Of a stretch of 64,000 nt of DNA, positions 1 through 11,137 are shown in pieces. The translations under genes were made by a program, and so were the position numbers. Every line of letters begins with the position of its first letter. Within the stretch, counting starts at the first letter, position 1. The notes under the pieces are model-generated. The model saw only the letters and a list, made by a program, of their open reading frames with translations, did no database searches and was not told the DNA's origin. The stretch comes from Lactifluus volemus (taxonomy: Eukaryota; Basidiomycota; Agaricomycetes; Russulales; Russulaceae). Location: NCBI GenBank assembly GCA_022376515.1, contig WTXI01000090.1, positions 1 to 64,000 of the forward strand, read 5' to 3'.

Positions 1-486
1 AGAGGCGAGTTACCCAAACGAGACAGAGAGCTGTGCATGGGAAAGTATATGGATTAAACACCTATACCGGTCATGTCCCACTAGATAGGACCTCACTCAA
101 GGGTTTCTGTAGGGTGATTCAGCTACAAAATTACATCACTTTTCAGTTGGGACACCTTAAAAATCTTCAGCAGTACTTCCGTCACTCCGCTTCACACTTT
201 GATGGTAAGAAAGCAACGACATATCCGAGTGTCAGTCAGCATGGAAAGAGACAGTGACGAAAGCATAACACCATGGTACTATAACACCTGCTCAGAGGCG
301 TGCCCAGATAATGATACTATGAGAGTTTTCGGCTCTCAGCGCTCAACGCCGTCTACGGTAAGTTAGCAGAAGGTCCCAACTAGTAACGTGCAGATAGATC
401 CAAGTCCAATTCAATGCCTAAAATCCAATGAAATATCCAAAATCAAAGAAGTCGTGCGTCGAGCCGAAGAAAAAGCTGGTAGTCTA
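1..486. other. intergenic, no gene seen
   Basis: No reading frame here has coding character or a recognisable motif. The last 100 bases or so, next to the end of the F-box gene, resemble the bases that follow the second F-box gene (about 2880-2940), so the tandem F-box duplication includes some 3' flank. Confidence 0.5.
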
Positions 487-2196
487 TCATGCTTGACCTC
501 GTCGAATACCACCACCATGCAACAATCTTATCAATCCTTCCGACGTGGGCTCGGCGTACATCGACGGTAATTGATCCACCGAGGGATCTGCGTCGCAAAA
601 CCCCGAGCAGCTTGGGGCCCAACCTATTGTGCGCGTGGGAGAGTTCGGCCTTGCCAGTTTGGATGGCACGATACGAGAGATGAGCCTCCTTTTAAATGGC
701 TCTACGTACGTGGACACGTCCGCGATGCTTGACGCCGATGCGGCCTCGTTCTGCATGAACTGAACCTGACGGAGCGCTGGCAGAACGACCGGCGGGTCGC
801 TGACCTTCCACGCAGAGTAAAGAGCTTTCCCCACGTTTGGATGTATTTCGAGTACCTCAACTGCTGGCAGTTTTTCTAGTAGCTTCCACCACCATGATTC
901 TGGTAGTTCTGACTTTGCCAGGTCCCCCTCGAGGATGAGCCTGCGCCCATGCTTCGTCGCGCCCAAAAGATCGCACAGCTCGTCCAGGAGGAGTATGGGA
1001 CTGCTGACGTTCATGAGGTGGGAGTCCTTCATGGTCGGACTCCCATACCAGTATATCTCAAAGCTGAATTCGGCATCTTCATATGCTGCTGTCGCTGCGT
1101 CCCCAGTCCAGGCACGGAAGATACCTTCCTTGGCTCCACCGGTAAGGTAAACGTGTTGTAACCCGTTCGCAGTTTTGATGAATGGCAGCAGAAAGGCGAA
1201 CCAACGCGCCCAGCGGTCCCATCCGGAGATGGCAAGCGCGTGTAGGACCAACTGCCTCTTTGATTTTGGCGGTAATGCGAGCCTCCGATTGAGCATCGCG
1301 AAGAAGCGCGGTGAGTCCGCGTGGACTATTACGTTTGTGAGGCACGGCATTTGGATCGGAGGGTCGAGCGGTGCATCGGATTCTTCCCAGTGGGCGCGGC
1401 AGTGTTGTAATGTAAAGTGTGTGAGCGCAGACATCTGACGCAAAGCATCGAGCAGATCTAAAAGTGGGATCTGCTCGCCTGAGGTGAAGTGTGTGACGCC
1501 GCGCAAGAGCCAGGGAGGGGCAACGATGCAGCGATTGGCGGTGAAGTGTATGCGGCGGATGGGTGCCTGACCTCCAAATAACTCATCTGGGAGAAGGACA
1601 GGAGGCCCGCGCTCCCAAAGAGATAGAGTGAGGCTGTGAACGGATGTCGGGGTACGCAGCATATCCAAAACGGCACAGACGTCTCCGCGTGATCCAACGA
1701 GCCGGAGAGAGCGCAACCTAGTGCATTCAAAAAGGAGGTCGATAACCTCATCGACGGACAGGCATTTCGGCTTTGTCGTATTTTGTCCAACCCGGAGATC
1801 GGCATCCACTGGCGCGGGTTCGGAGCGAATCATGAAAGTCCTGAGCCAGATTGACGATAAGTTAGGGGTGAGGGTTCCCCAAAGAAAGTGGTGGTTGAGA
1901 GCGACGGCACGCCAGAAACGGCACACGTGTGTGATAGAGATCCATTCGGGCTCCAATTTGAGGAAGGGATCCTGGTCGGGTTGACGTGGCTCGGCAGAGC
2001 AAGTAAAGATTCTCTGAAGAATTTCGACAGGGAGGTTGTGGATGGGGTGGGGAATATCTGACAGGGCGGAGACGGGTGGAGATGTCTGTACCCCATCCTG
2101 TACTGACTTCCTGGAAGAGGAGCGGCAATTAAAACAACACGCATTACATGCGGAGGACGGCAAACATACGAGTTGGAAAAGTAATCCCGCCTCCAC
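487..2196 (-). CDS. F-box protein, copy 1
   Basis: Single-exon frame of 569 residues. An F-box-like motif sits at about residues 50-100: PHPIHNLPVEILQRIF, then a second helix with WISITHVCRFWRAVAL and LWG. This is the usual basidiomycete F-box layout. After it comes a long region rich in leucine and short beta/alpha repeats (for example LRSLRLVGSRGDVCAVLD), as in LRR-like substrate-binding parts. F-box proteins bind Skp1 in SCF ubiquitin ligases through the N-terminal motif; the substrate is not predictable. A paralogue of the same length lies just upstream at 2940-4649, and both end in LIRLL-GG-R-QA. The start is the first Met of the open frame; the first 45 residues align poorly with the paralogue and are uncertain. 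Confidence 0.85.
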   Translation of the reverse strand: MEAGLLFQLVCLPSSACNACCFNCRSSSRKSVQDGVQTSPPVSALSDIPHPIHNLPVEILQRIFTCSAEPRQPDQDPFLKLEPEWISITHVCRFWRAVALNHHFLWGTLTPNLSSIWLRTFMIRSEPAPVDADLRVGQNTTKPKCLSVDEVIDLLFECTRLRSLRLVGSRGDVCAVLDMLRTPTSVHSLTLSLWERGPPVLLPDELFGGQAPIRRIHFTANRCIVAPPWLLRGVTHFTSGEQIPLLDLLDALRQMSALTHFTLQHCRAHWEESDAPLDPPIQMPCLTNVIVHADSPRFFAMLNRRLALPPKSKRQLVLHALAISGWDRWARWFAFLLPFIKTANGLQHVYLTGGAKEGIFRAWTGDAATAAYEDAEFSFEIYWYGSPTMKDSHLMNVSSPILLLDELCDLLGATKHGRRLILEGDLAKSELPESWWWKLLEKLPAVEVLEIHPNVGKALYSAWKVSDPPVVLPALRQVQFMQNEAASASSIADVSTYVEPFKRRLISRIVPSKLARPNSPTRTIGWAPSCSGFCDADPSVDQLPSMYAEPTSEGLIRLLHGGGIRRGQA

Positions 2197-2939
2197 TTAG
2201 GTAGACATTTCTTCAAGAGTGCCTTTGGGTGATCGTGCCCCGCTGCAAGATTAGGCATCGCGGGTCTCGGAAACGTTTACACGATCATGATGAGATGGGT
2301 TGGCCATTTTTTGCCCAGTAAACGGCACGTGGCCGCATACAAGGCCAACACGTGTTTGCCACGTGAACGGGTGTACAGCCATCTCGGAATTGCATGTATG
2401 AAGTGACAAGTTGTTAAACGAACTGGTAGGCTCGGAGTGCTCGGAGACGCGTTTTAACACTATCGAGTTTTAGGACAGGATGTTCAAGTTATGGGGGGAT
2501 TCCAACTTGAATCCCGTGCGTGGTTCCTACCAGTGGTTCCTGCCAGTGTGGGCAGGCTGGTATGGTCCCGCAACAAACCTACCCGATACACCTCACCACC
2601 CTGCAGCAAAAGTCTTTACGCTACTCTCGCTACTCTCCGCGTCACCTCGAATATATCAGAGTATCACTGTAGAGCCTGAGTGTGACAGTGATGAATTACA
2701 TGGCATCGTAACCAGTACTACTGCATTTAGAAACCTAAGGTGACAACGTTGCCCCCCCAGACACTGGCTGTGAAAGCGGCTCTCAGTACCCAAGTCCATC
2801 TCTAGTAACAGAAAGGAATAATTCTGACCTTGACTAGTAACCTGAATACCACGGTCCAATTTGATGCCCAAAGTACAAGTGGATATACAAAATGAATCAA
2901 GTCGCGCACCAAGTAAAACAAAAAAAGGCTGGTAGCCAG
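2197..2939. other. spacer between the two F-box paralogues
   Basis: About 740 bp without a supportable gene. The part next to the copy 1 start (2197-2270) is clearly related to the region upstream of copy 2 (4650-4770), sharing a GTTGGAAAAGTAAT-like stretch and a CAAGATTAGGCAT-like stretch. The repeated unit therefore includes the promoter. Confidence 0.5.
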
Positions 2940-4649
2940 TTATGCTTGACTCCGTCGAGTACCACCTTGCAACAATCTTATCAACACTTCCGATGTAGGG
3001 TCGGCTTGGATCGCTGGCGATTGAACCACTGGCACTGAGGGAATTGTGTCACAAGTCCCCGAGCCACTTGGGACTCGAGTTATTGTGCGCGGGGGAGAAT
3101 ATCGTCTCCCCACTATGGATGGTAAGACGAAACCCTTCGTAAGGGTGGTTATAGATGGTACTTTCTTGACAGTCGTGGTAGCGATACGTTTCTTCGGGTC
3201 CTCATCCCGCGCTGGCATTGGCATGAGCTGAATCTGCCGTAGGGCCGGCAGAACGGCTGGAGCGCCGACGACGCTCCACGCAGAGTGCAGAGCTTTGACA
3301 ACATTTGGATGTAATTCGAGTTCTTCAACAGCCGGCAGTTTTTCAAGCAGCCGCCACCACCACGATGCTGGTAACCTAGACCGTCCTAGGTCGCCTTCAA
3401 GGATGAGCCTACGCCCGTGCCTTGTAGCACCTAAGAGATCGCACAGCTTTGCCAGGAGAAATATGGCACTCGTGGATTTCCTGTAACGTGTGGACTTTGA
3501 GGTTGGACTCCTCCACCAGCCTATTTCAAGGCTGAACGCGGCATCTTCATAGACTGTCGCTGCATCCCCGGTCCAGGCGCGGAAAGTACCCTTCCTTGCT
3601 CTGCCAGCAATATAAACGTGTTGTAATCCATCCATAGCTTCGATGATTGGCAGCAGAAAATCGAACCATTCCGCCCAGCGGACCCGTCTTTTGATGGAGG
3701 TTGTGTGGAGGATCAGGTGCCTCTTGCAGCTTTGGGGTAATGCGAGCCTCTCGTTGAGCATCGCAAAGCAATGTGGTGATGCCTCACGCACTACAAGGTT
3801 TGTGAGGTACGGCAATGGGATTGGCGGGCCGACTGGTGCATCGGACTCTTCCCAGTAGGCACCAAAGCGATGCAATGTGAAGTGCGTCAGTGCGGGCATC
3901 TGACGCAAGACGAAGAGTAGATCTGACAGTCGTAGGCGCTCGCTCGATGTGAAGTGTGTGACTCCGCGCAAGAGCCAGCGAGGCGGAACGATGCAGCGGG
4001 TCGCGGTGAAGTTTATGTGGCGGATACGTGCCAGGCCTCCGAACATCTCCACGGGGAGAACCACAGGAGGCCCGGCATCCAGAATAGATAAGGTGAGGCT
4101 GTGGATGGCGGTTGGGCTGCGAAACGCATCCAAGACAGCACAGACGTCTCGGCGTGAGCCCACGAGCCGAAGAGAGCGCAACCTCTTGCAATAAGAAAGG
4201 AGGGAAATAACTTCGTGAACGGACAGGCATGTCCGCTTGAGGGTCACCTTTTTGACCCACAGTATCTTCCGCTTCATGCTCGGTTTTCCAACTCGAAGAT
4301 CGGCATCCACTGGCGTTTGTGCTGAACGAGCCATGAAAACCCTGATCCAGGCTGGCGATAAGTTAGGGGTAAGAAATCCCCAGAGTAAATGATACTCGAG
4401 AGCGACGGCACGCCAGTAACGGCAGACGTAGGTGATAGAGACCCACTTTGGCTCCATTTTGAGCGGGTAATTGCGCCAGCGGTCTGACGGATATGGCTCT
4501 GAGTCGGCACAGAAGATAAAGATTCTATGAAGAACTTCTACGGGAAGGTTGTAGATGGGGTGGGGCGTAGTAGCAACCACGTTTTTGGCAAACTTCCTGT
4601 AAGAACAACGCAATTCAACGATATGCATGATTTCGAAGACGGCAAGCAT
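2940..4649 (-). CDS. F-box protein, copy 2
   Basis: Single-exon frame of 569 residues, exactly the length of copy 1 and related over nearly the whole protein. The F-box-like motif is at about residues 28-85 (PHPIYNLPVEVLHRIF, then WVSITYVCRYWRAVAL and LLWGFLTPNLS). It is followed by the leucine-rich region with LRSLRLVGSRRDVCAVLD and GRRLILEGDL. Copy 2 carries a short extra stretch around KPSMKRKILWVKKVTLKR before the CLSVHEV block that copy 1 lacks. A role as substrate receptor of an SCF complex follows from the family; the target is unknown. Flanks on both sides are shared with copy 1, showing a tandem duplication of about 2.4 kb. Confidence 0.85.
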   Translation of the reverse strand: MLAVFEIMHIVELRCSYRKFAKNVVATTPHPIYNLPVEVLHRIFIFCADSEPYPSDRWRNYPLKMEPKWVSITYVCRYWRAVALEYHLLWGFLTPNLSPAWIRVFMARSAQTPVDADLRVGKPSMKRKILWVKKVTLKRTCLSVHEVISLLSYCKRLRSLRLVGSRRDVCAVLDAFRSPTAIHSLTLSILDAGPPVVLPVEMFGGLARIRHINFTATRCIVPPRWLLRGVTHFTSSERLRLSDLLFVLRQMPALTHFTLHRFGAYWEESDAPVGPPIPLPYLTNLVVREASPHCFAMLNERLALPQSCKRHLILHTTSIKRRVRWAEWFDFLLPIIEAMDGLQHVYIAGRARKGTFRAWTGDAATVYEDAAFSLEIGWWRSPTSKSTRYRKSTSAIFLLAKLCDLLGATRHGRRLILEGDLGRSRLPASWWWRLLEKLPAVEELELHPNVVKALHSAWSVVGAPAVLPALRQIQLMPMPARDEDPKKRIATTTVKKVPSITTLTKGFVLPSIVGRRYSPPRTITRVPSGSGTCDTIPSVPVVQSPAIQADPTSEVLIRLLQGGTRRSQA

Positions 4650-5550
4650 ACAGCTTGGAAAAGTAATCTAGTCTCCAACTAGGTAGAAACCACCTTCGGG
4701 GTGTCCATACGGGCTTTGGAAGATCGTCCCCTCCTGCAACATTAGGCATCCTCTATCTCTGAAGGGTGAAGTTCGGCCCTCGAGTGCTTTAAAAGATTGA
4801 TGATAGCGATGATGTTAAAGCACTGCCAATGTCTGGCACGTTGGAATAAAAGAGGTGACACAGGCGAGACAAAATGATCAGAGACAAAGGGCGAAGCGCG
4901 CGAGGCTCAGATATACGGATGATGTAATGGAACAACAAGAACAACATGCGTGGAACCTCAACCAGGAAGGCAGGACACGCCCGACCCTCGCCTCTGACGC
5001 CCGCGACGTTCAAGGGGTATTTAGGGGCGCCGGGAGCGGGTAAACGTCACGTGTGTTTATTTGTTTACCACGTGAACACAGCCTCAAGTGAGTCAGTAAC
5101 TCAATTCCGCTGCTGCGAGACAAATCGCATACACGCAACCTACACCTACGCTCCGACTCCCCTTCCAGGCCGCACTGAATTAAGTAGCATTACCTCCATC
5201 TAGGTACTTCTATCTGGGATTGACTTGTATCCGGCTCATTTGCTGCAGAACCACCGCCACGCTGTCAGCGGTGGTTCCTAGCCCTGCATTGATATGATAG
5301 TACTGTATATGCGGCGATAATCCTGTGTTATCAACTACCTGACCCTGAGGATCGCGAAGAACTCGTGAATATTCTTTGATTTCCATGTTCCTAACCAGGT
5401 GAACACGAGAGCTCATGGCGAGTGTCTGGTTGTCGGTCAGGCGCGCGTTCTACATCATGATCTGAGTCATCATTTTCAAAAGTTCCTTGCAGACCCAGTG
5501 CTTGGACTGTTGATAAGCTCCAGCTCTGCGACGTCATCATAGAAACGGGG
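4650..5550. other. intergenic, no gene seen
   Basis: About 900 bp. The first 120 bp are the duplicated promoter region of the F-box pair. Short open frames occur (for example 5210-5416 on the minus strand) but none has a start, splice or family signal I can defend. Confidence 0.45.
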
Positions 5551-7081
5551 TCATTTGGTCCTTTGGGTAATGGTGATGCCCGCTATTCTCCATGTATTAT
5601 TAAACTGAGTAGAGTCCAAGTGATACAAGTCTCGCACCTTTGGGGCGAAGATGACCTCAACGGGACTAGATTCTGTCGTACCCATGCGCTTACGCAATTC
5701 GTCGCGGGATAGTAGTGTGTCATATATCACCTAGGCATCGTCGGAATATATATGAATTAGATAGCAGCCTCCGAAAGGAAATAACGCTTACCTGCGTGTA
5801 GATTGGACCTGCCGTGGCATTGAAAATCGTATAAATTGTCGTGTGTGGCAACAAAAACCATGTCACCAATTCCGCGACAACCCAAAGCGAGGCAATGAAT
5901 CCAATTTGGATGACGCGGCGAATAAGATAATTCACCACGCTGTCCGTTCTTTGAAGACCGCTACGTGACTTCGAAAGCGCCCGTGCAAGCAAGACTGTGG
6001 AAACAGCTCTCATCTCACCCTCGACCATAGAAAAGTTGAACGTACACGTGATCAGACACTCAGTAATGGCTTGTAACACGTGCCAGACAATCGATGTGAT
6101 ATTTTCGGAGGTGGAAAGATATAGAGATCCCATGAAGGACCTTGGACGTATATCAGTATGAGCCGAGGGTTATGGCGTTACAACACACTTACGACTTAAG
6201 GGTATTAGTCCAAGTTGTCACTACGTTGACCATGGCTACCGAGAAGGCAGAAATAGAAAGGGCTATGGCCAATCCAGTCTGGAGACGGCTTTTTGTCAGG
6301 TGGTAAATGCTGGAGGTAGAAGAAAATCAGCCAGGGAATAGCCATTAAAACATGTTCCAGCTAACCGAATGGCAAGGAACATGTTCGCGGACAGGACGAG
6401 AACACATTGGGACACAGCATGGACAAGAGTTTCCCATGTACTTGCTTAAACGGGTATGATGAGCACATGCACGCACGTTTCCACTATAGGACAGACCTTT
6501 GGGATCTGGCGGTTGCCCGTATCCGGCAATGCTAGAAGGCCTCGATCAATAGGCTCTTAGATAGTAACTGGGAAACTTACAAGAGACTCCAAACCAATTG
6601 CCACAGCCTAGTACCTCGAGCAGTCAGATTTGAGAGATTCAACATGGAGATTGGAAGCATACGCAGCGCTCTGTATAATGACGACAGCATACTGGATAAC
6701 GACGAACACTCTGTGAAGACTATGAGACTTTATCATGATATTAGACAATAATGCTCACTTGATGCGTTTCGAATCTCCGAAACCTGTTTCCGCGTGAGGC
6801 ACAAATGACATCCTTGAGTGGTAGTTAAACTCACCACGACACCAATACGCATAAAACTGTTGGCTAACGATCCCGGAAAGAAAAGCATTCACTATGACAT
6901 GACTTAGTAGATGCTCCTTCAAATATCTCGCTGACTGCCTACGAAGCGTTGCCAGTAGAACGGCACCTATAGTTCCATGCATGAATATCAAGACGAGTGA
7001 ATATCAAGATGAGAGGAATGATGGCAACTTACCTACGGTCAAGGAGGGGTTGATTGAATGGCCATTTATTACTATTTCCAT
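5551..7081 (-). CDS. DUF6534-type integral membrane protein, 10 exons
   Basis: Ten small exons join in phase to 319 residues: 7033-7081, 6943-6966, 6835-6891, 6759-6783, 6663-6719, 6581-6607, 6366-6440, 6193-6309, 5792-6140, 5551-5730. The order of blocks is that of the basidiomycete seven-helix family with a C-terminal DUF6534 domain: a short extracellular start, GAVLLATLL with QQFYAYW (TM1), VFVVIQYAVVIIQS (TM2), LVWSL before TM3, LAIALSISAFSVAMV (TM4), then the DUF6534 part with a GLQRTDSVVNYLIRRVIQ motif and IYDTLLSRDELRKRM near the end. All junctions are GT/AG and phases close, so the gene looks intact. The molecular function of this family is unknown. It stands alone between F-box and carrier genes. 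Confidence 0.85.
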
Positions 7082-8458
7082 GGCGGGGAGACCAAGAGGA
7101 GAACTGTAAATCACCGCAATAGATCGCACTCGCGGTTCTTATACTAAAAAGACGGGCGCGCAGCAGCGCATATTGTAGAAACCCCCAGCAATCACTTCAG
7201 CCAACATTTGAAATAGCGTTGGGTCTGGGGAACCAGTAAGAAGACAACGGCGGGATAAATAGATACCCGTGATCGTGATGTTTCATTAATTTTCATTGTC
7301 GCAACTAGGCTAAGTCTGGGATGGAGCGCCAGAAAGGCACGATGCAGTGACTGTGGTGATTATTATTACTTGGAAATTGCTATGCTGGGAGTGTTCGACC
7401 CTGGGAACGCGACAATGATAAGTCAAGGGTGGGGATGATGGATGCACATTCCAAGCTTCGCATTCAGGTGGCGCCTTGCAGTGTTACATTTTGGAATCAG
7501 GTATTGGAGAGGCTCTGAAGGTTTCATGCATCGAGCCTCTTTTCTGAGAAGAAAGTTCAGGACCTTTGGAGTTCATAACGTTCATGCAACGTTCATGGGT
7601 CGACTGCGGAGATTGTTTGACAAGTCAATTAAGAAAAGGAAAAATTAGTAATACGGTTATTTGTTTTAGCCTAGTTCCTGGCCTCGAACGAGGTTTGATG
7701 CACGCTCAGCATCTGTCACATTAAAGCCTGATTGCATCAGGCAATACAAGTAAGTCCTCCCAATTTTGGAAAGTCAGGCGCTGCGTGTTCCCAGCCAACG
7801 ACTGTACAGTACGGTACCTGACCTGATGCAGGCCTGATGAGTCGCACGCACCCAAAAATGGGCTAGCTTGTGATGTAATATATTTGCTTATGTATTTTAA
7901 CAGTACACATGTGATATACACGTGATGCAAAAAACGCCGAGTATGAACCTGGTTGATGATGCCTAACTCTGAGGCGTTGATGTGATGAGTTTGGGGATCA
8001 TATGCTGAGTTTCATCAGACCCCGGGTCCGACCCAGCATCATGACGACCCTGCCACACCTCACTCTACCACAGCACCACTTCAATTGCGGCGAGATTTGT
8101 ATACACTTGGGCGAAAGTGAGCACTGGTCAACATATGGGATATGGACGGAATGGTCCACTTCTAAGGAAAGGTAGGGTAGCCATCCGTCTTCGTGAAGAC
8201 GATGAAGATTATCACCAAAGACCCTTTAAAGATTGTCAACCATGTCTGTATCCTATGTAAAATAAAGCTCTTGGCAAAGGCCCCGTCCGAGGACCGAGGA
8301 GACTCGTGTCTTGGCTTCGTCGTGAGGTTCCGCTGCTATCCAAGAACTATCCCATCACTTGAGCCATCATGCGCCCAAGTTATCAGACTTTGACGGCTCG
8401 GCGGTTGACCAACTACGACAGGTCGAAATGACCACGGAATATCGTTAATGCCCAAATT
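7082..8458. other. intergenic, no gene seen
   Basis: About 1.4 kb between the membrane-protein start and the 3' end of the carrier gene. No conserved motif or convincing spliced frame was found. Confidence 0.45.
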
Positions 8459-9925
8459 TTATTCATCGTACTACAGAAGTATTGCCGAAACAAGTCATGT
8501 CGTTGTTACCGGCATAATCACCTTGATCAGATGTAAAAAAAAAAACACGGATAGTTTGATATAAAAACAAAGACGCCACCTTTTTAGTCAGTCCATAGAA
8601 GCGCCTTTGACTGGCAAACAAGATAGCGGCAGTTAGCACGCTTTGGAGCAACTTGGAGGCCACGCCCTTGTATATCCCACCAAACCCCTCCTCAGCGATA
8701 ATTAGGCGTAGACCATGCAGCGCAGAGTGGTAACGTGCTGCCGCTGCATGACCGGCCTGTAGGCGCGACTTAACGACGCTGAAGAGCATTGTCAGAACTT
8801 CCATTTATCGCGTATTGATAACGTATTGATAGACCCAGAAACAAAAAAAAAAAAACTCCACCCATGACGGCACGGAAATTCTAACTTACATATAGGGGTA
8901 TGTCATCCCTGTTGCCACTGTCAGATCACGTGGGGCACATTAACCTGACATCAAACATGGGATCAATTTAGTTGACCCACCAAGTTTGGATATAGCGCCA
9001 AGCAAGAAAAAGTCCCAGTCAGTGAGCAACGCACCCGTGCGTCTGGCCATGCGACGACGCCGGACGAGTGCATTCTTGAGCTGCTCGAATACGGTGTACT
9101 GGAGCACCGGGTTCACAACAAGGACAAGTGCGGGGCCGAGACCACGGAAGAATGCGGCAGGGCCATCAGTGTGCAAGAGACGTGCAGCCGTCGCAAGAAC
9201 ACCAAGGCGCTTCGGTGGCGAAGACGTTGACGCTTTGGCAACGACCGCATCCATCCCGCTGACAGTTTGCGCAGTTTGAATCACCCAGATTGGGTTAGAG
9301 ATGACAGTTGTTGCAGAACCTTCAAAAAAAAAAAATCTTGAAAAAAAAATGACAGACACGATGAACGGAAAAGAGAACCAGCAATCAGTCCGGCAAGCAT
9401 GGATTCAAAAGTTGAGAGGGCTTTGGTGCCGTTTCGAGATCGGACTATGACACCCTTCGTGCTCTCGTAAAAGTAGTAATACACTCTTATTACACCAGCG
9501 GCAATGTGAGCAAGAGGAAATAGATTTCAAAAAAATTTGGTGACGCACCCGTTGGTGACGGCAATACCAAGAAGGCTTGAGCTGAGTCCATTGTACAGTC
9601 CAAGTAAGCCTTCACTTCTCAAGATATCAACTACCGTCCGATACGTTGACTGAAAGCAAATGTCAGGGGGTGAAAATACGGCTGCGATCCCCGGGAAAGT
9701 GTGGTAGTGTCACTCTTGAAGGGACGAAAGTTCACCTTGTTTTCGTTTTTCGTCTCATTTGCGGCACGCGTCGAGATGAAGACCAGCGGGCTACAAGTAC
9801 CTGAATAAGTATACGAATGCCGCGGACATGGTAAAAAAAAATTGCACATACTAAGTTGCTGTCATAGCCAGGATTCCGCCAGCGGCGCCGGCGACGGCAT
9901 GGACGATGGAGTCATTACTAGACAT
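8459..9925 (-). CDS. peroxisomal adenine nucleotide carrier (mitochondrial carrier family, SLC25A17/ANT1 type)
   Basis: Exons 9852-9925, 9736-9790, 9549-9649, 9379-9485, 8981-9319, 8890-8917 and 8580-8778 join in phase to 301 residues. A last mini-exon (8459-8470, adding YDE) or read-through to 8463 supplies the stop. Three mitochondrial-carrier repeats are visible, with the P-x-[DE] signature degenerate as in the peroxisomal branch: TATYPLV (repeat 1), VISNPIWVIQT (repeat 2), MTYPYIVVKSRLQ (repeat 3). Gly-rich partners are GLYNGL, FFRGLGP and GIYKGV. The N-terminus MSSNDSIVHAVAGAAGG matches fungal PMP47/Ant1 proteins. The inferred role is ATP/AMP exchange across the peroxisomal membrane for fatty-acid activation. 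Several introns carry A/T homopolymers of 11-14 bases. A peroxisome-linked gene of another kind (the GMC alcohol oxidase) lies 15 kb away, without any sign of co-regulation. Confidence 0.88.
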
Positions 9926-11137
9926 GATGATTTTATGTGAGTCTACTCAGAGCTAAGCGACTCGGTCCCGGAGTTGGACGCGACCCAGATCAAATCACAT
10001 GACAAGTTGCCAAACATGTGATATAGGCGTAGTTGTAGTTGTTTCCTCAGCACCATGGCATAAGATTTCGAAGATGGAAGATGACAGTCAATTTCAAGAC
10101 GACGCGGCAGAGCTGTGAGAGTCAAACTTATGGGGACAATTTTTTAAGGTTCGCTGCTGTTCGTTGGAAGGGTGTACGGGGTGTACGATACAAGGCAGGA
10201 AAGAAAATGATGGGAAAGGAAAGATACTCAAAGAACGCTTCTTTGCCAGTGATTGCGTGGTAAGTTTCTCATTTTACCGATCGTACAGCAACCGAACAAA
10301 CAAACCAAGGGTGTCAACGTCACTTTCTAGTCGCCTCAACATATCCAAGACAAACTCGGTACTAAATGCGGGACTGTTGCCTTACGTTGGTCTTCGGATC
10401 TCGGGATGAAAAATCAAAACAATCGATTCCTATCGTAGAATCGAGGTCCTTATCAATTCCGCGGAAAGCCATCTGTCCCATCTCCTCTAGTCATATCAAT
10501 GATCCATCACGACCAACAGGTTCTTCGTAAAGTGCCCCCGCCGCATTACGAACTAGTTATTAATAATTCCAAATAAATGGAGATACGTCGCCCTCTTTTC
10601 ACTTGACAAGTTGACACGATTCTCGAGCATGTGACCTCAGTTTTTTTCCATGACGGTAATACCACTGGTCCTTACGGCTTGGAATCCAATAGAACTTTCG
10701 GCTAGTAGCGTTCTGATTGCTCCCTGAGGCAGGAAAGCTGGGTGCGTTCCCATGATTGAGTGTGAATGATTTCAACGAGTCAGTTTGCTCATGGTCCCAC
10801 ATAGGCGTGTTCACGCCAAATTCCTCAAAAGATAGAAGGCGAAAAGTCGGCGATAGAGATTACGAGCTGAAGGAAGCTAGGTACCTGTCATTCGTACTGT
10901 ATGCCTTCTCGGCGAGAATGGGGTGAGGTTGTTTCCAGGTTTACCAAAGGGGTATCCATTGGACCTAGCAATCTGAAACTTGGATGATTTTTATTCTAAC
11001 CACCGGAATGAAAAAGTCTCCCAGATATTCTGCAACGACAGTATAAAGGTTCTCAGACTGGGTCCAGTATGCCTGCATCCCCAGGTGTACTTTTATCTCA
11101 ATCGTTCATTCCTTGTTCTCTACTTGTCTATTACAAC
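9926..11137. other. intergenic, holds promoter of the first DUF1996 gene
   Basis: About 1.2 kb between divergent genes. Only the TATA box near the right end is recognisable. Confidence 0.45.
11042..11047 (+). promoter_or_regulatory. TATA box
   Basis: TATAAA lies 96 bp before the signal-peptide ATG at 11138. It is followed by a pyrimidine-rich stretch (TTTTATCTCAATCG...) typical of a fungal transcription start region. An upstream in-frame ATG at 11069 is so close to the TATA box that the ATG at 11138 is preferred. Confidence 0.5.

Noticed and set aside
5210..5416. 68-codon minus-strand frame before the DUF6534 stop
   Set aside because: Lies beyond the stop of a complete gene model and has no partner exon or motif.
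6580..6663. Apparent frameshift in the DUF6534 gene between VVIIQSA and LVWSL
   Set aside because: Explained by a 55-nt intron (GTATGC...TACTAG) with a CTGAC branch site; all phases then close.
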